From NCBI RefSeq assembly GCF_022014595.1, contig NZ_CP091740.1, positions 1,848,200-1,912,199 on the forward strand: a DNA stretch of 64,000 bases. Reading direction: 5' to 3'. A model generated the notes under the pieces. It had not been told where the DNA came from. It searched no databases and saw only the letters and a list, made by a program, of their open reading frames with translations. This document shows positions 51,684 to 60,577 of this stretch, piece after piece. The position numbers and the translations under genes are program-made. Position 1 is the first letter of the stretch; each line of letters begins with the position of its first letter. The stretch comes from Solitalea lacus. Lineage in GTDB: Bacteria > Bacteroidota > Bacteroidia > Sphingobacteriales > Sphingobacteriaceae.

Positions 51684-52430
51684 ATGCTTAAATCTGCTAG
51701 TTTTCGTTTTCATAGCCAATTGAATGACTTTCTGGAATCTAAGCAGAAAAATACCTGGATTAAGTATCAATTCTATGTATCACCATCTGTAAAGAATGTT
51801 ATTGAAGCATTGGGTGTTCCTCATCCAGAGGTAAGCGTTATTTTAGTAAATAATGAGCCTGTTGATTTTTCATATCTAATTAAGAAAGAGGATAGGGTAG
51901 ATGTTTATCCAATTAATGATAAAAATACTTTTCCTAAGGCATATTCACTCAACAATCATAAAACACCTGACACGTTTATTCTGGATGTTCATTTAGGCAA
52001 ATTGGCCAAAGCTCTACGCTTGCTTGGATTGGATACGCTCTATGAAAACGATTATGCCGATGAAGCCATTGTGAGTATTGCAGCTAAAGAACAACGTATC
52101 ATCTTAACCCGTGATTTGCATTTATTACAACATAATGCCGTTAAGTGGGGTTATTGGATTAGATCTCAATATGTATCCGAACAGATTAAGGAGGTTGTCA
52201 GGTTTTTTAAGCTTGCCCCCAAGTTTGCCCCATTTGTAAGGTGTTTGGAGTGCAATGGAATAATTGTTAGGGTAGATAAAGAGTCCATCGATAATTGGTT
52301 GCAGGAAGAAACAAGGAAGTATTTCAATGAATTCTTCCAATGTAAGTCATGCAAACGTATTTATTGGAAAGGCTCGCACTATAATCGATTGCAGGAGTTT
52401 CTGCATCAAATTCTACAAAATGAACTGTGA
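51684..52430 (+). CDS. Mut7-C RNase protein with N-terminal ubiquitin-like domain
   Basis: The 248-residue protein has a beta-grasp, ubiquitin-like part at residues about 15-85 (KYQFYVSPSVKNVIEALGVP, then EDRVDVYPIN). The Mut7-C part (about 96-245) is a PIN-like nuclease with acidic residues in FILDVHLGKLAKALRLLGLD and ILTRDLHLL, and a zinc ribbon (RCLECNGIIV ... CKSCKRIYWKG). This fusion is a known but uncharacterised architecture in bacteria. It starts 55 bp after the DUF255 gene. Confidence 0.9.
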   Translation: MLKSASFRFHSQLNDFLESKQKNTWIKYQFYVSPSVKNVIEALGVPHPEVSVILVNNEPVDFSYLIKKEDRVDVYPINDKNTFPKAYSLNNHKTPDTFILDVHLGKLAKALRLLGLDTLYENDYADEAIVSIAAKEQRIILTRDLHLLQHNAVKWGYWIRSQYVSEQIKEVVRFFKLAPKFAPFVRCLECNGIIVRVDKESIDNWLQEETRKYFNEFFQCKSCKRIYWKGSHYNRLQEFLHQILQNEL

Positions 52431-52436
52431 AGGTTT

Positions 52437-52808
52437 TTACATTTCATCATCGTCTTTCTCTTTAGCCATCTCGGTAGGAATAATTCTCGCTTGATAAATG
52501 TACTCAAAGTGGCTTTTTAATTCTTCGATCAGTTCAGGTTGCATAAATTGATATTGATCAGGGATGAAAAGGCTAAGTACAATTGTTTGTGGAAATTGTT
52601 CAGGAAACATGCTTTGCAGTTTATGTGCTTGTTCTTTCTCCATAGTAATTACATAATCAGCCCATTCAAGGTCTTCTTTTTTGACAACCTTTTCAGCCGA
52701 TTGATCTACTCCTGCAGATTTCACATTAAACCGTTTATCAGCTGCATAAATTGATGCGGCGGTAGGGCTTCGCATCTTGTTATATTCACAAACAAAAAGT
52801 ATATTCAT
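52437..52808 (-). CDS. low-molecular-weight protein-tyrosine-phosphatase-like protein
   Basis: The 123-residue protein starts NILFVCEYNKMRSPTAASIY. The C-x5-R-S loop (CEYNKMRS) fits the phosphate-binding site of the LMW-PTP/arsenate reductase fold. The usual C-x-G-N-x-C is replaced by CEYNKM, so the second active-site Cys is missing. A likely general acid lies in FIPDQYQF. The product is shorter than the usual 150 or so residues. It is convergent with the Mut7-C gene, 6 bp away. Confidence 0.8.
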   Translation of the reverse strand: MNILFVCEYNKMRSPTAASIYAADKRFNVKSAGVDQSAEKVVKKEDLEWADYVITMEKEQAHKLQSMFPEQFPQTIVLSLFIPDQYQFMQPELIEELKSHFEYIYQARIIPTEMAKEKDDDEM

Positions 52809-52904
52809 GATAGTAAGTGGCTTGTATTTAGTGGATTAAGTAAGAGTTAAATCGTTTGTTGGAACCCCTAATTTCTATACAAATTACACATTAACTAAAA
52901 AATT

Positions 52905-52911
52905 AAGGAGG
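52905..52911 (+). promoter_or_regulatory. strong Shine-Dalgarno sequence AAGGAGG before a TTG start
   Basis: AAGGAGG lies 7 nt before TTG 52919 and is complementary to the 3' end of 16S rRNA. It decides the start: no ATG is near. Such a perfect site is unusual in Bacteroidota, which mostly do without it. Confidence 0.7.
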
Positions 52912-52918
52912 GTGACAG

Positions 52919-53785
52919 TTGAAAATTCTTGTTATTGGTGGTACCGGTACGGTTGGATCTAAGGTAGTTGATGAACTACGCTCAAGGAATGTTGATGTTT
53001 CTGTGCTTACACGCAATACAGCTAAGATTGACAATCTGCCTCATGGAGTAAAAGGTATTCAAGGTGATTTACTTGACGTAGAAACAATCCGGTCGGCCTT
53101 TAAGGGAATGGATGGAGTTTTTATGCTTAATGGCGTAAGTCTAACTGAAACACACGAAGGAATTATGGCGGTAAATGGAGCACGAATGGCTGGCGTTAAA
53201 AGATTTGTTTATATGTCTGTCCATAATTTGGATTTAGCTCCTTACTTGCCTCATTTTGGTTCAAAAATTTCTATTGAAATTGCGATAAAAGCTTCAGGAA
53301 TTCCTTACACAATCCTGAGGCCTAATCATTTTTATCAAAATGATTATATGTTTAAAGATGCATTGCTGCAATACAATGTATGGCCGCAACCAATTGGTAA
53401 TATAGGCCTCTCGCGAGTTGATGTACGAGATATTGCAGAAGCTGCTGCAATTGCATTGACTACTGATGGTCATGACGGTAAAACATATAATTTGGTTGGT
53501 CCCGATGTTTTTACAGGAAATAGCGTAGCCGAAACATGGAGTAATGTATTGGGAAGACCAATAGTATATGTTGGAGACGACCTTATAACTTGGGAGCAAC
53601 AAGCTCTAAACTACCTACCTGCATGGTTGGTTTTTGATTTAAGTCTAATGTTTGCCTATTTTCAAAAAAATGGGTTAAAGGCAACAACCAAGGACATTGA
53701 ATTGCTTACTCAATTACTAGGTCATACTCCTCGAAGTTTCATCGATTTTGCAAAAGAAACTGCCAATGAATGGCAAAAAGCATAA
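52919..53785 (+). CDS. NmrA/atypical SDR family NAD(P)-binding protein
   Basis: The 288-residue Rossmann-fold protein starts (TTG) KILVIGGTGTVGSKVVDELR, with the GxxGxxG nucleotide-binding loop. It continues VKGIQGDLLDVETIRSAFKG, MDGVFMLNGVS, and VKRFVYMSVHN, then YTILRPNHFYQND. The usual YxxxK is absent, as in the NmrA-like group. Members act as NAD(P)H-dependent reductases or redox sensors; no substrate can be named. A strong Shine-Dalgarno and a TTG start set it apart from its neighbours and may point to a transferred gene. Confidence 0.87.
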   Translation: MKILVIGGTGTVGSKVVDELRSRNVDVSVLTRNTAKIDNLPHGVKGIQGDLLDVETIRSAFKGMDGVFMLNGVSLTETHEGIMAVNGARMAGVKRFVYMSVHNLDLAPYLPHFGSKISIEIAIKASGIPYTILRPNHFYQNDYMFKDALLQYNVWPQPIGNIGLSRVDVRDIAEAAAIALTTDGHDGKTYNLVGPDVFTGNSVAETWSNVLGRPIVYVGDDLITWEQQALNYLPAWLVFDLSLMFAYFQKNGLKATTKDIELLTQLLGHTPRSFIDFAKETANEWQKA

Positions 53786-53805
53786 AGAGTAAGGTTAAGA
53801 GTTTC

Positions 53806-54894
53806 TTATGCTAATATAGGTTTGGTTTTCTGAGGTTGTCTTCTTTTAAGCATCCATAAAGCGAAACCAGTAATGGAAAGAAATGGAATACTTAATCCTG
53901 CTAGGCAATAAAAAAATTTAATTGCTAAACCACCGTATTCACCAAAATGAAGTGGTTTAACTAATTCATTAAATTTTTCTCCAACACTTTTTTCAGTCAT
54001 ACGTTCAAATTTTCCTATTACCTTGCCTGTGTTCAAGTCAACTTTAATACGGTTTACAAATGGAAAATAAAGAGGAAAGTCGTCAGGTAAGCTTCCTCCA
54101 ATTTGCATAGTCTGACTTCCTGCCTGGATTCGAATAAGGTTAGGAGTATAGTACTGATGCTCTGCCTTAATTTTGGTTATTGTGCTGTCTATGTTGCAAT
54201 TAATGTGTAAAGGAATATGCGAATGGCTTTTTTTATCCTTCTTTTTAAAGCCTGTTGATACTACTGAAAAACTAATTATTATTCCTGTTAGGGCTAAAAT
54301 AAAGTTTAAGAGTAAACTCCAGACACCTATAGTGCGGTGCAAGGAAGAGGATAGAGACCGTTTGTTTTTTCCGTTTACCTTAACATTGAACGATAAGACT
54401 TTCCAAATGGATTTTCGATAGATAATAAAACCAGTGATAATTGATAATAGAAACAATATACCGGTGACCAAAACAATTGTTTTACCGGTTAGACCTGCAT
54501 GCAGGTTGTAATGAAGGTTTAACATCCATACTACTAATGTTGAGTTCGCGTCTATAGTTTTTAAAACAACGCCGGTTACAGGATGAGTGTAAACTGTAAG
54601 GCGAGTTTTTGATTTTCGTACGCTAAACTGCAAGCTTTCACTTTCATTAGGAGTAGCATTAACTAACCGAATTTCTGCATCCGGGTAGCGTGCGGCAATT
54701 GTTCTAATTGATTTACCAAGGCTTAGCTTTTCTTGCGTATAACTTACAACTGGAGGTTGCAGTTGAATTTTATTAATGTCTTCTCTGAAAACTAGAATAG
54801 ATCCACTTAGGGCAATGATTAATAATAATAAGCCCGAAATAAGGCCCACCCATTTATGGATTTTATATGTTTTGCGAAGAAGAATATTTGACAT
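53806..54894 (-). CDS. PepSY-associated membrane protein (iron uptake partner)
   Basis: The 362-residue inner-membrane protein has four helices and PepSY-type domains. It starts KTYKIHKWVGLISGLLLLII, a hallmark of the group, then LNLHYNLHAGLTGKTIVLVT, RTIGVWSLLLNFILALTG, and LVKPLHFGEYGGLAIKFFYC. Members often sit next to TonB-dependent siderophore receptors and are thought to reduce or move siderophore iron across the inner membrane. It follows the receptor gene by 62 bp, with a strong hairpin between them. Confidence 0.88.
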   Translation of the reverse strand: MSNILLRKTYKIHKWVGLISGLLLLIIALSGSILVFREDINKIQLQPPVVSYTQEKLSLGKSIRTIAARYPDAEIRLVNATPNESESLQFSVRKSKTRLTVYTHPVTGVVLKTIDANSTLVVWMLNLHYNLHAGLTGKTIVLVTGILFLLSIITGFIIYRKSIWKVLSFNVKVNGKNKRSLSSSLHRTIGVWSLLLNFILALTGIIISFSVVSTGFKKKDKKSHSHIPLHINCNIDSTITKIKAEHQYYTPNLIRIQAGSQTMQIGGSLPDDFPLYFPFVNRIKVDLNTGKVIGKFERMTEKSVGEKFNELVKPLHFGEYGGLAIKFFYCLAGLSIPFLSITGFALWMLKRRQPQKTKPILA

Positions 54895-54912
54895 TGAGTT
54901 TGTTTTAAATTC

Positions 54913-54953
54913 AAATCAAAGCCCCTTCTCCAAATGGGAAGGGGCTTTGATTT
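54913..54953 (-). terminator. 16-bp hairpin between the TonB receptor and PepSY genes
   Basis: AAATCAAAGCCCCTTC (54913-54928) pairs perfectly with its complement at 54938-54953. On the minus strand it comes 3 bp after the receptor stop and before the PepSY start. The following T content is modest, so it may reduce, rather than end, transcription into the PepSY gene. Confidence 0.65.
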
Positions 54954-54956
54954 TTT

Positions 54957-57107
54957 TTAAAGGTTCAAAATTAATGAAACTGTAGCTTTGATACCATTAC
55001 CTTTTTGATATAAGTAAGCATCATTTTCCCATTGTGAGTTAATGGTGTAATAATCATTATTCAAAAGGTTTTCAACTCCTAAACTGATTTTAGCTTTGGG
55101 ATTAACAGTATAGAATGTGCTAAAGTTCAAAACATTGATGCTTGAAACCGGTCTTTCTGCATAACCATAGGCTCCCGTTGTTGCATTTGGCTGGAAACGT
55201 TCTCGGTCGGCAGTATATAACCACTGCATTTTCATGCTCCATTTATTAATAGGGCTGTATTCAATATAAGTGGTGAATTTTTGAGGCATAATACGGTTAC
55301 CCGGTAAATATTTTTCAAATGTACCATCGTTGTTTTCATCCACTTTACCTTCAATATAATCGTATGAAATACCTGCTTGAAGTTTGTTGTTAAATTTATA
55401 ATCAGCCACTACTTCAAAACCGTAAATTTCTTCAGGAGCACGAAGAACATAGTAAACCCCATTTAGTTCCTTAGTGTTGGCACCTAGTTTTGAAGTGCTA
55501 ATATAACCAGCTGCCGAAAAGCTTAAATTGTTGTTCAAACGACTGTTAAAGCCCAGTTCATAATTATTAATAAGAATGGCTTCAGGTTGTAAATTTTGTA
55601 AATAATTTGATTGGGCAGTTCTTAAAATACGTCCTAATTCGTTAATTGTGAAACCTTGTGAATAGCTGAAATAAGGGTTGAATTCCTGAAATCTGGTATA
55701 GCGTAATCCGGCATTGAATACCCATGCATTGTAATTTAACTTACCACCATTTACCGCAACTCCCCCAGTTTCTTTACCTGTTGTTTGGTTAATCGTTATC
55801 AATGTGGTGTAATCAGGAACATCAACGCCGATGTTTTCGAAACGCAAACCGCCTTTCAATACAAAATCCTTGAGTACAGTGGTTTTTAGTTGCATGTAAG
55901 GCGCAAGATTTTTCATGTTCATTTCTGGTGCCCATACACGACCATCGATTAAGTATTGAGAAGTTACATCATTTAAAAAGTCAACTCCATAGGTAATACT
56001 GCCATCGGCAAAACCTCCGATTGAGTAAGGAGTATTAAGGTTGAATCGGGCTCCTTTTTTATTCGATTTAATTGTGGATTGACCACCGTTCTTAAAGGTA
56101 GGTGACCAGAAATAAATGGTATAAAAATCTTGCAAATACAAGTTTACATCAAGGCTTGTATTAGCATACAATTCCTTAGCGCCGTAATGAATTTGAGCAT
56201 TGTGATTATGAGGAGTTCCTTCAGGTACACCAGGCGCAATGCCTTCTTGCGCTGTGGCCGGACTAGAACCGGGTACCCCTGGTAAAACCACATAGTTTGT
56301 CTTTTGGCGGTTGCTGTAGAAGTTGTACATGACATCAACGCTGTGTTTATTATTAAACTCATAAGCTAATTTTCCAAAGGTATTATAAGCTTGATTTTCA
56401 CCTAAACCGTAGCGAGGAGGCAAAATGCTGCCATTGGCGTCACGATTAACACCAGTTTTTTCGTACATACCGCTTGCCACGTAACTGAATTTATTCAGCT
56501 TGCCATATACTTGTTGCGAAATGCGGCCTCCCATACTTTCACGTAAATTAACCAATGATCCACCTGTGCTTAAGCTGGTAGTTGAGCCGAATTTTTTAGT
56601 CACATCAGGGTTTTTAGTGATATAGTTGATCAAACCTCCGTCTGCACCGTTACCATAAATCGCAGTAGCGCCTTTGACAACTTCAATGCGCTCCAATACA
56701 CCCGGATCAATGGTTTTAACGTCCATGCCACCATTACGAAGTGGAGTTGATTGAGGAATTCCATCGATCATCACCAATAAACCACGACCTCTTAATGTTT
56801 GACCAAAGTTAGAAGTACGGTTTGACGCAACAGCCATGCCTGGTACTCTTGCCAAAAGTTCACCAAGGTTAGGACTCACAGCCATCTGCGACTCGATTTG
56901 TTTTTTATTTACAAGGCTGATGGTTGAAGGTACTTTATCTCTGGTCTCCGTTCCACGACTGGCAGATACCACGATTTCATCTAAGTATTTTTCCTTAACG
57001 ATGGGCGCGTTAACTTTTAAACTATCTTTTAATGGTTGATTGGTTTTCTGAGCTAAAACACTAGTATAGGTTGTTAAAGCAAGAATTGAGAGTAAATATT
57101 TATTCAT
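54957..57107 (-). CDS. TonB-dependent siderophore receptor
   Basis: The 716-residue outer-membrane receptor has a signal peptide (ALTTYTSVLAQ), a plug domain (about residues 45-155: YLDEIVVSASRGTETRDKVP, RGLLVMIDGIPQSTPLR, and VVKGATAIYGNGADGGLINY), and a 22-strand barrel ending in KATVSLILNL. GADGGLINYITKNP is usual in siderophore receptors such as FhuE and FecA relatives. It imports ferric siderophores with energy from TonB. Upstream there is a promoter with a Fur-like operator. The PepSY gene follows. Confidence 0.93.
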   Translation of the reverse strand: MNKYLLSILALTTYTSVLAQKTNQPLKDSLKVNAPIVKEKYLDEIVVSASRGTETRDKVPSTISLVNKKQIESQMAVSPNLGELLARVPGMAVASNRTSNFGQTLRGRGLLVMIDGIPQSTPLRNGGMDVKTIDPGVLERIEVVKGATAIYGNGADGGLINYITKNPDVTKKFGSTTSLSTGGSLVNLRESMGGRISQQVYGKLNKFSYVASGMYEKTGVNRDANGSILPPRYGLGENQAYNTFGKLAYEFNNKHSVDVMYNFYSNRQKTNYVVLPGVPGSSPATAQEGIAPGVPEGTPHNHNAQIHYGAKELYANTSLDVNLYLQDFYTIYFWSPTFKNGGQSTIKSNKKGARFNLNTPYSIGGFADGSITYGVDFLNDVTSQYLIDGRVWAPEMNMKNLAPYMQLKTTVLKDFVLKGGLRFENIGVDVPDYTTLITINQTTGKETGGVAVNGGKLNYNAWVFNAGLRYTRFQEFNPYFSYSQGFTINELGRILRTAQSNYLQNLQPEAILINNYELGFNSRLNNNLSFSAAGYISTSKLGANTKELNGVYYVLRAPEEIYGFEVVADYKFNNKLQAGISYDYIEGKVDENNDGTFEKYLPGNRIMPQKFTTYIEYSPINKWSMKMQWLYTADRERFQPNATTGAYGYAERPVSSINVLNFSTFYTVNPKAKISLGVENLLNNDYYTINSQWENDAYLYQKGNGIKATVSLILNL

Positions 57108-57136
57108 GGATTATTTAGACTAATTTTAAAGTGACG

Positions 57137-57144
57137 CAAAAGTA
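57137..57144 (-). promoter_or_regulatory. -7 promoter element for the TonB receptor gene
   Basis: On the minus strand TACTTTTG (57144 to 57137) matches TAnnTTTG. It lies about 30 bp before the start codon. Confidence 0.6.
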
Positions 57145-57155
57145 TAATTTTATTT

Positions 57156-57178
57156 TTATTTAGAATTATTTTAAATAA
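57156..57178. promoter_or_regulatory. Fur-like operator over the receptor promoter
   Basis: This is a 23-bp AT-rich near-palindrome with arms TTATTTA and TAAATAA; the arms and most inner bases are symmetric. It covers the expected -33 position of the promoter at 57137-57144. It fits a ferric-uptake repressor site, which suits the gene it controls. Confidence 0.4.
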
Positions 57179-57278
57179 AGAAATTCTTAAGGCTTTCACC
57201 TGCTGTTAATTAAAGTTGTAAAAGCCTGAATAATTAATTTGGATTGCTTATTTTTCGGAATCAATAATCCATTACCCT

Positions 57279-58916
57279 ATGCATGATAATGAAATAGAAG
57301 TTAGCCGTAACGAAGATATTAACAAGCAACTCCTTTACGAACTCCAAAACAAGAAAAAGAAAATTCATTTAGGTGGGGGGAATAAAGCTGCAGAAAAGCA
57401 AAAAGAAAAGGGCAAAATGCTCGCACGCGAGCGCATAGCTTACTTAATTGATCCTCTAACAGATTTTACTGAATTCGGGACCTTTGCCGCCTATAATATG
57501 TATGAAGAAGCAGGCGGATGTCCGTCGGCAGGTGTGGTTACGGGGCTGGGTTATGTATCCGGCCGTTTATGTGTAATTGTCGCCAATGATGCTACCGTAA
57601 AAGCAGGTGCATGGTTCCCAATTACAGCCAAAAAAAATCTTCGAGCACAGGAGATAGCGATGGAAAATCATTTGCCGATTATCTACCTGGTTGACAGTGC
57701 AGGGGTGTATTTGCCTATGCAAGATGAAATTTTTCCGGACAAAGAGCATTTTGGTCGGATTTTCCGGAACAATGCAGTTATGTCATCTAAAGGAATTGTT
57801 CAAATTGCAGCCATTATGGGTTCTTGTGTGGCAGGAGGTGCTTACCTGCCCATCATGAGTGATGAAGCCTTAATTGTAAATGGAACAGGTTCTGTTTTTC
57901 TTGCTGGTTCTTATCTGGTAAAATCAGCAATTGGCGAGGATATCGATAATGAAACCTTGGGAGGAGCCACTACACATTCGGAAATTTCGGGAGTGACAGA
58001 TTATAAATGTGAGAATGATCAGGATTGCTTAGATAAAATAAGATCATTGGTTGATAAAATTGGCCATAATCCCATGGCTGGTTTCAGCAGAATTGAAGCT
58101 AAAGAGCCAATTAATAATCCAAAAGAAATTTATCAAATCTTACCAGAGAGTCGTGACAAGCAGTTTGATATGCTCGATATCATTCATCGTTTGGTAGATA
58201 ATTCCGAGTTTGACGAGTATAAAGAGCTTTACGGTAAGTCTATTTTATGTGGTTATGCCCGTATTGATGGCTGGGCTGTAGGTATAGTCGCCAATCAACG
58301 TAAAGTTGTAAAGTCAAAGAAAGGAGAAATGCAGTTTGGTGGGGTTATTTACTCCGATTCGGCTGATAAAGCTACCCGTTTTATTATGAACTGTAATCAA
58401 AAGAAAATACCACTGGTATTCTTGCAGGATGTGACAGGGTTTATGGTCGGGTCTCGCTCCGAACAAGCCGGAATTATTAAAGATGGAGCTAAAATGGTAA
58501 ATGCTGTGGCCAACTCTGTAGTACCTAAATTTACCATCGTGGTGGGTAATTCATATGGAGCTGGTAATTATGCCATGTGCGGTAAAGCTTATGATCCTCG
58601 TTTTATTGCCGCATGGCCTAGTGCTAAAATTGCGGTGATGGGTGGTGCTCAAGCTGCCAAAACTTTGTTGCAAATTCAAGAGGCATCTTTAAGGGCAAAA
58701 GGAGAGGAGATTACCGAAGAGAAAGAACAAGAACTATTGAAAGTGATAACGGATAAATATAACAGTCAAACTACTCCCTATTATGCAGCCGCACGACTGT
58801 GGGTAGATGAAATAATCGATCCGTTAGACACCCGTAAGTGGATTTCAATGGGTATTGAAGCTGCAAATCATGCTCCAATTGAAAAGCCATTTAATGTTGG
58901 GGTTTTGCAGGTGTAA
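57279..58916 (+). CDS. acyl-CoA carboxylase carboxyltransferase subunit (methylcrotonyl-CoA carboxylase beta type)
   Basis: The 545-residue subunit transfers CO2 from biotin to an acyl-CoA. The N-terminal half carries KMLARERIAYLIDPLTDFTE, YLVDSAGVYLPMQDEIFPD and GSCVAGGAYLPIMSDEALIV. The C-terminal half has IPLVFLQDVTGFMVGSRSEQ, VVGNSYGAGNYAMCGKAYDP and RFIAAWPSAKIAVMGGAQAA. These match methylcrotonyl-CoA carboxylase beta (leucine breakdown) better than the propionyl-CoA type, but the substrate is inferred. No biotin subunit is adjacent, so it must be encoded elsewhere. Confidence 0.88.
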   Translation: MHDNEIEVSRNEDINKQLLYELQNKKKKIHLGGGNKAAEKQKEKGKMLARERIAYLIDPLTDFTEFGTFAAYNMYEEAGGCPSAGVVTGLGYVSGRLCVIVANDATVKAGAWFPITAKKNLRAQEIAMENHLPIIYLVDSAGVYLPMQDEIFPDKEHFGRIFRNNAVMSSKGIVQIAAIMGSCVAGGAYLPIMSDEALIVNGTGSVFLAGSYLVKSAIGEDIDNETLGGATTHSEISGVTDYKCENDQDCLDKIRSLVDKIGHNPMAGFSRIEAKEPINNPKEIYQILPESRDKQFDMLDIIHRLVDNSEFDEYKELYGKSILCGYARIDGWAVGIVANQRKVVKSKKGEMQFGGVIYSDSADKATRFIMNCNQKKIPLVFLQDVTGFMVGSRSEQAGIIKDGAKMVNAVANSVVPKFTIVVGNSYGAGNYAMCGKAYDPRFIAAWPSAKIAVMGGAQAAKTLLQIQEASLRAKGEEITEEKEQELLKVITDKYNSQTTPYYAAARLWVDEIIDPLDTRKWISMGIEAANHAPIEKPFNVGVLQV

Positions 58917-58995
58917 TGTATTAATAAACATATCAATATAAACGAACTGAATTTTTCTATCGAAGAGCTTGACTGAATAAAAATTATTAACCCTA

Positions 58996-60498
58996 ATGAA
59001 AAACCAATTTAAATACCTATTACTATCAACCATTTTATTTTTAGTTTCTGATTTAACTTTTTCACAAACACGCATATTTAATCCCTCTGAAGTCGATTCC
59101 ATAGTTCAACCATTTGGTGGTTGGGAAAAGTTCAAATTATATCTCGATGTTAATATGATGTATCCTCATCGAGCCTTGGTTGAAAAAAAATCAGGTACTG
59201 TGACACTTCAAGTAGTTATTAATAAGAACGGAGAATCCGGTGAAGTTAAAATAGTCACTGGGATAGATCCCTTGTGTGACCAAGAAGCAAAAAGGTTGGT
59301 ATCATTATTTAAAGCATGGAAACCTGCTGTGAAAAATGGTGAGACAGTATGTCAATCAGTTCCTGTTTCGGTAGAATTCACCTTGCCTCAGAATGAAGAT
59401 TTTCACTTTAAGGATTATATTCTAACCTATCTGGATGATAAGTTGCAATTTACTAGAGACACAGTAAATGCAAGCTATCGTTGGGTTAAACCTGTTGATG
59501 GTTTAGGGACTTATAATGCTGATCAATATTTACTGAATCTTAAAAATAGAGAAGTGGATATTTTCACTTATAGGAAAACTCTTTTTAAGAGAATTAAAGG
59601 TACAACAATTAATGGGACTACTCAGTTGGTACTTGCAAGAGATGTCGATAGTGCATCTGAATATAAAATTTCTTTTAAGCCTGATAGTAAAAAGTGGGTG
59701 AATGCTTCTTGTGAAAGTTCAACTTTTACTATTGATGGAAAGCTTATTTCAACAGAATGGCCCAATGGCGGCCCTAGAATTGAGTATTATTCAAATGGGT
59801 TGGTCTCATCTGTTACAAATTATAACAAGGGCACTGCCACAACCTACTCTTGGTATGATAACGGGCAATTTGAATCTATTATTCAAAATAAACAAAGTTA
59901 TCAGTCAAGAATATTGATTGAGTATTGGAAGAAAACTGGAAAGAAAACAATAGCTAATGGAGCCGGGCTTTTAGAAGAAGTGCTTAGTAACTCGCTGATT
60001 ATTGGTTCATATGATTCAGGCAAAAAGCAAGGAGAGTTTAAAGAATATCAATTAGATAACAAAGAGTTGCTTTTTGTAGAAAATTTCAGCAAAGGAGAAT
60101 TGATAGATGGGTTTAACGTGAAAAAAAATATAAAATATACTGCAGCTGTAACTTTTCCAGAATTCCAAGGCGGGATGAATAATATGTCAAAATTTCTTCT
60201 CAGCAACCTAACTTACCCAAATTGGGCTCGTACGAATAATATTCAAGGAAAGGTTTTGGTGACTTTTATTGTGAGTAAAGAGGGAAATATAGAAGAGGCA
60301 GAAGTAAAAAAAGGAATTGGTTTCGGATGCGATGAAGAAGCGATTCGTGTTGTGAAATTAATGAATGGAAAATGGAACCCGGGGATAATTAGAGGAGAAC
60401 CTGCAAGAGTTCAGTTCTCTTTACCAATCAACTTTAGTTTGAGTAAAACAGCGAATAATTCACCTTTATTAAGCTTCCCTGAAAGCTCCCGTTTTTGA
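58996..60498 (+). CDS. TonB-like protein with two TonB C-terminal domains and MORN-like repeats
   Basis: This is a 500-residue protein with an N-terminal signal sequence (YLLLSTILFLVSDLTFSQ). The first TonB-type domain (about 50-135) has VTLQVVINKNGESGEVKIVT, and the second (about 390-485) has GKVLVTFIVSKEGNIEEAEV. Between them lie MORN-variant repeats (YYSNGLVSSVTNYNKG, WYDNGQFES, GEFKEYQLDN). There is no clear proline-rich linker. It may act as a periplasmic adaptor rather than as a classical energy transducer. Confidence 0.82.
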   Translation: MKNQFKYLLLSTILFLVSDLTFSQTRIFNPSEVDSIVQPFGGWEKFKLYLDVNMMYPHRALVEKKSGTVTLQVVINKNGESGEVKIVTGIDPLCDQEAKRLVSLFKAWKPAVKNGETVCQSVPVSVEFTLPQNEDFHFKDYILTYLDDKLQFTRDTVNASYRWVKPVDGLGTYNADQYLLNLKNREVDIFTYRKTLFKRIKGTTINGTTQLVLARDVDSASEYKISFKPDSKKWVNASCESSTFTIDGKLISTEWPNGGPRIEYYSNGLVSSVTNYNKGTATTYSWYDNGQFESIIQNKQSYQSRILIEYWKKTGKKTIANGAGLLEEVLSNSLIIGSYDSGKKQGEFKEYQLDNKELLFVENFSKGELIDGFNVKKNIKYTAAVTFPEFQGGMNNMSKFLLSNLTYPNWARTNNIQGKVLVTFIVSKEGNIEEAEVKKGIGFGCDEEAIRVVKLMNGKWNPGIIRGEPARVQFSLPINFSLSKTANNSPLLSFPESSRF

Positions 60499-60577
60499 TT
60501 GTTTTTTGGGTAAAAAAAATCATATTTAGTATTTTATGCTATGAATCGTCACCAAGAGTGACCCATATTTCAAAACC

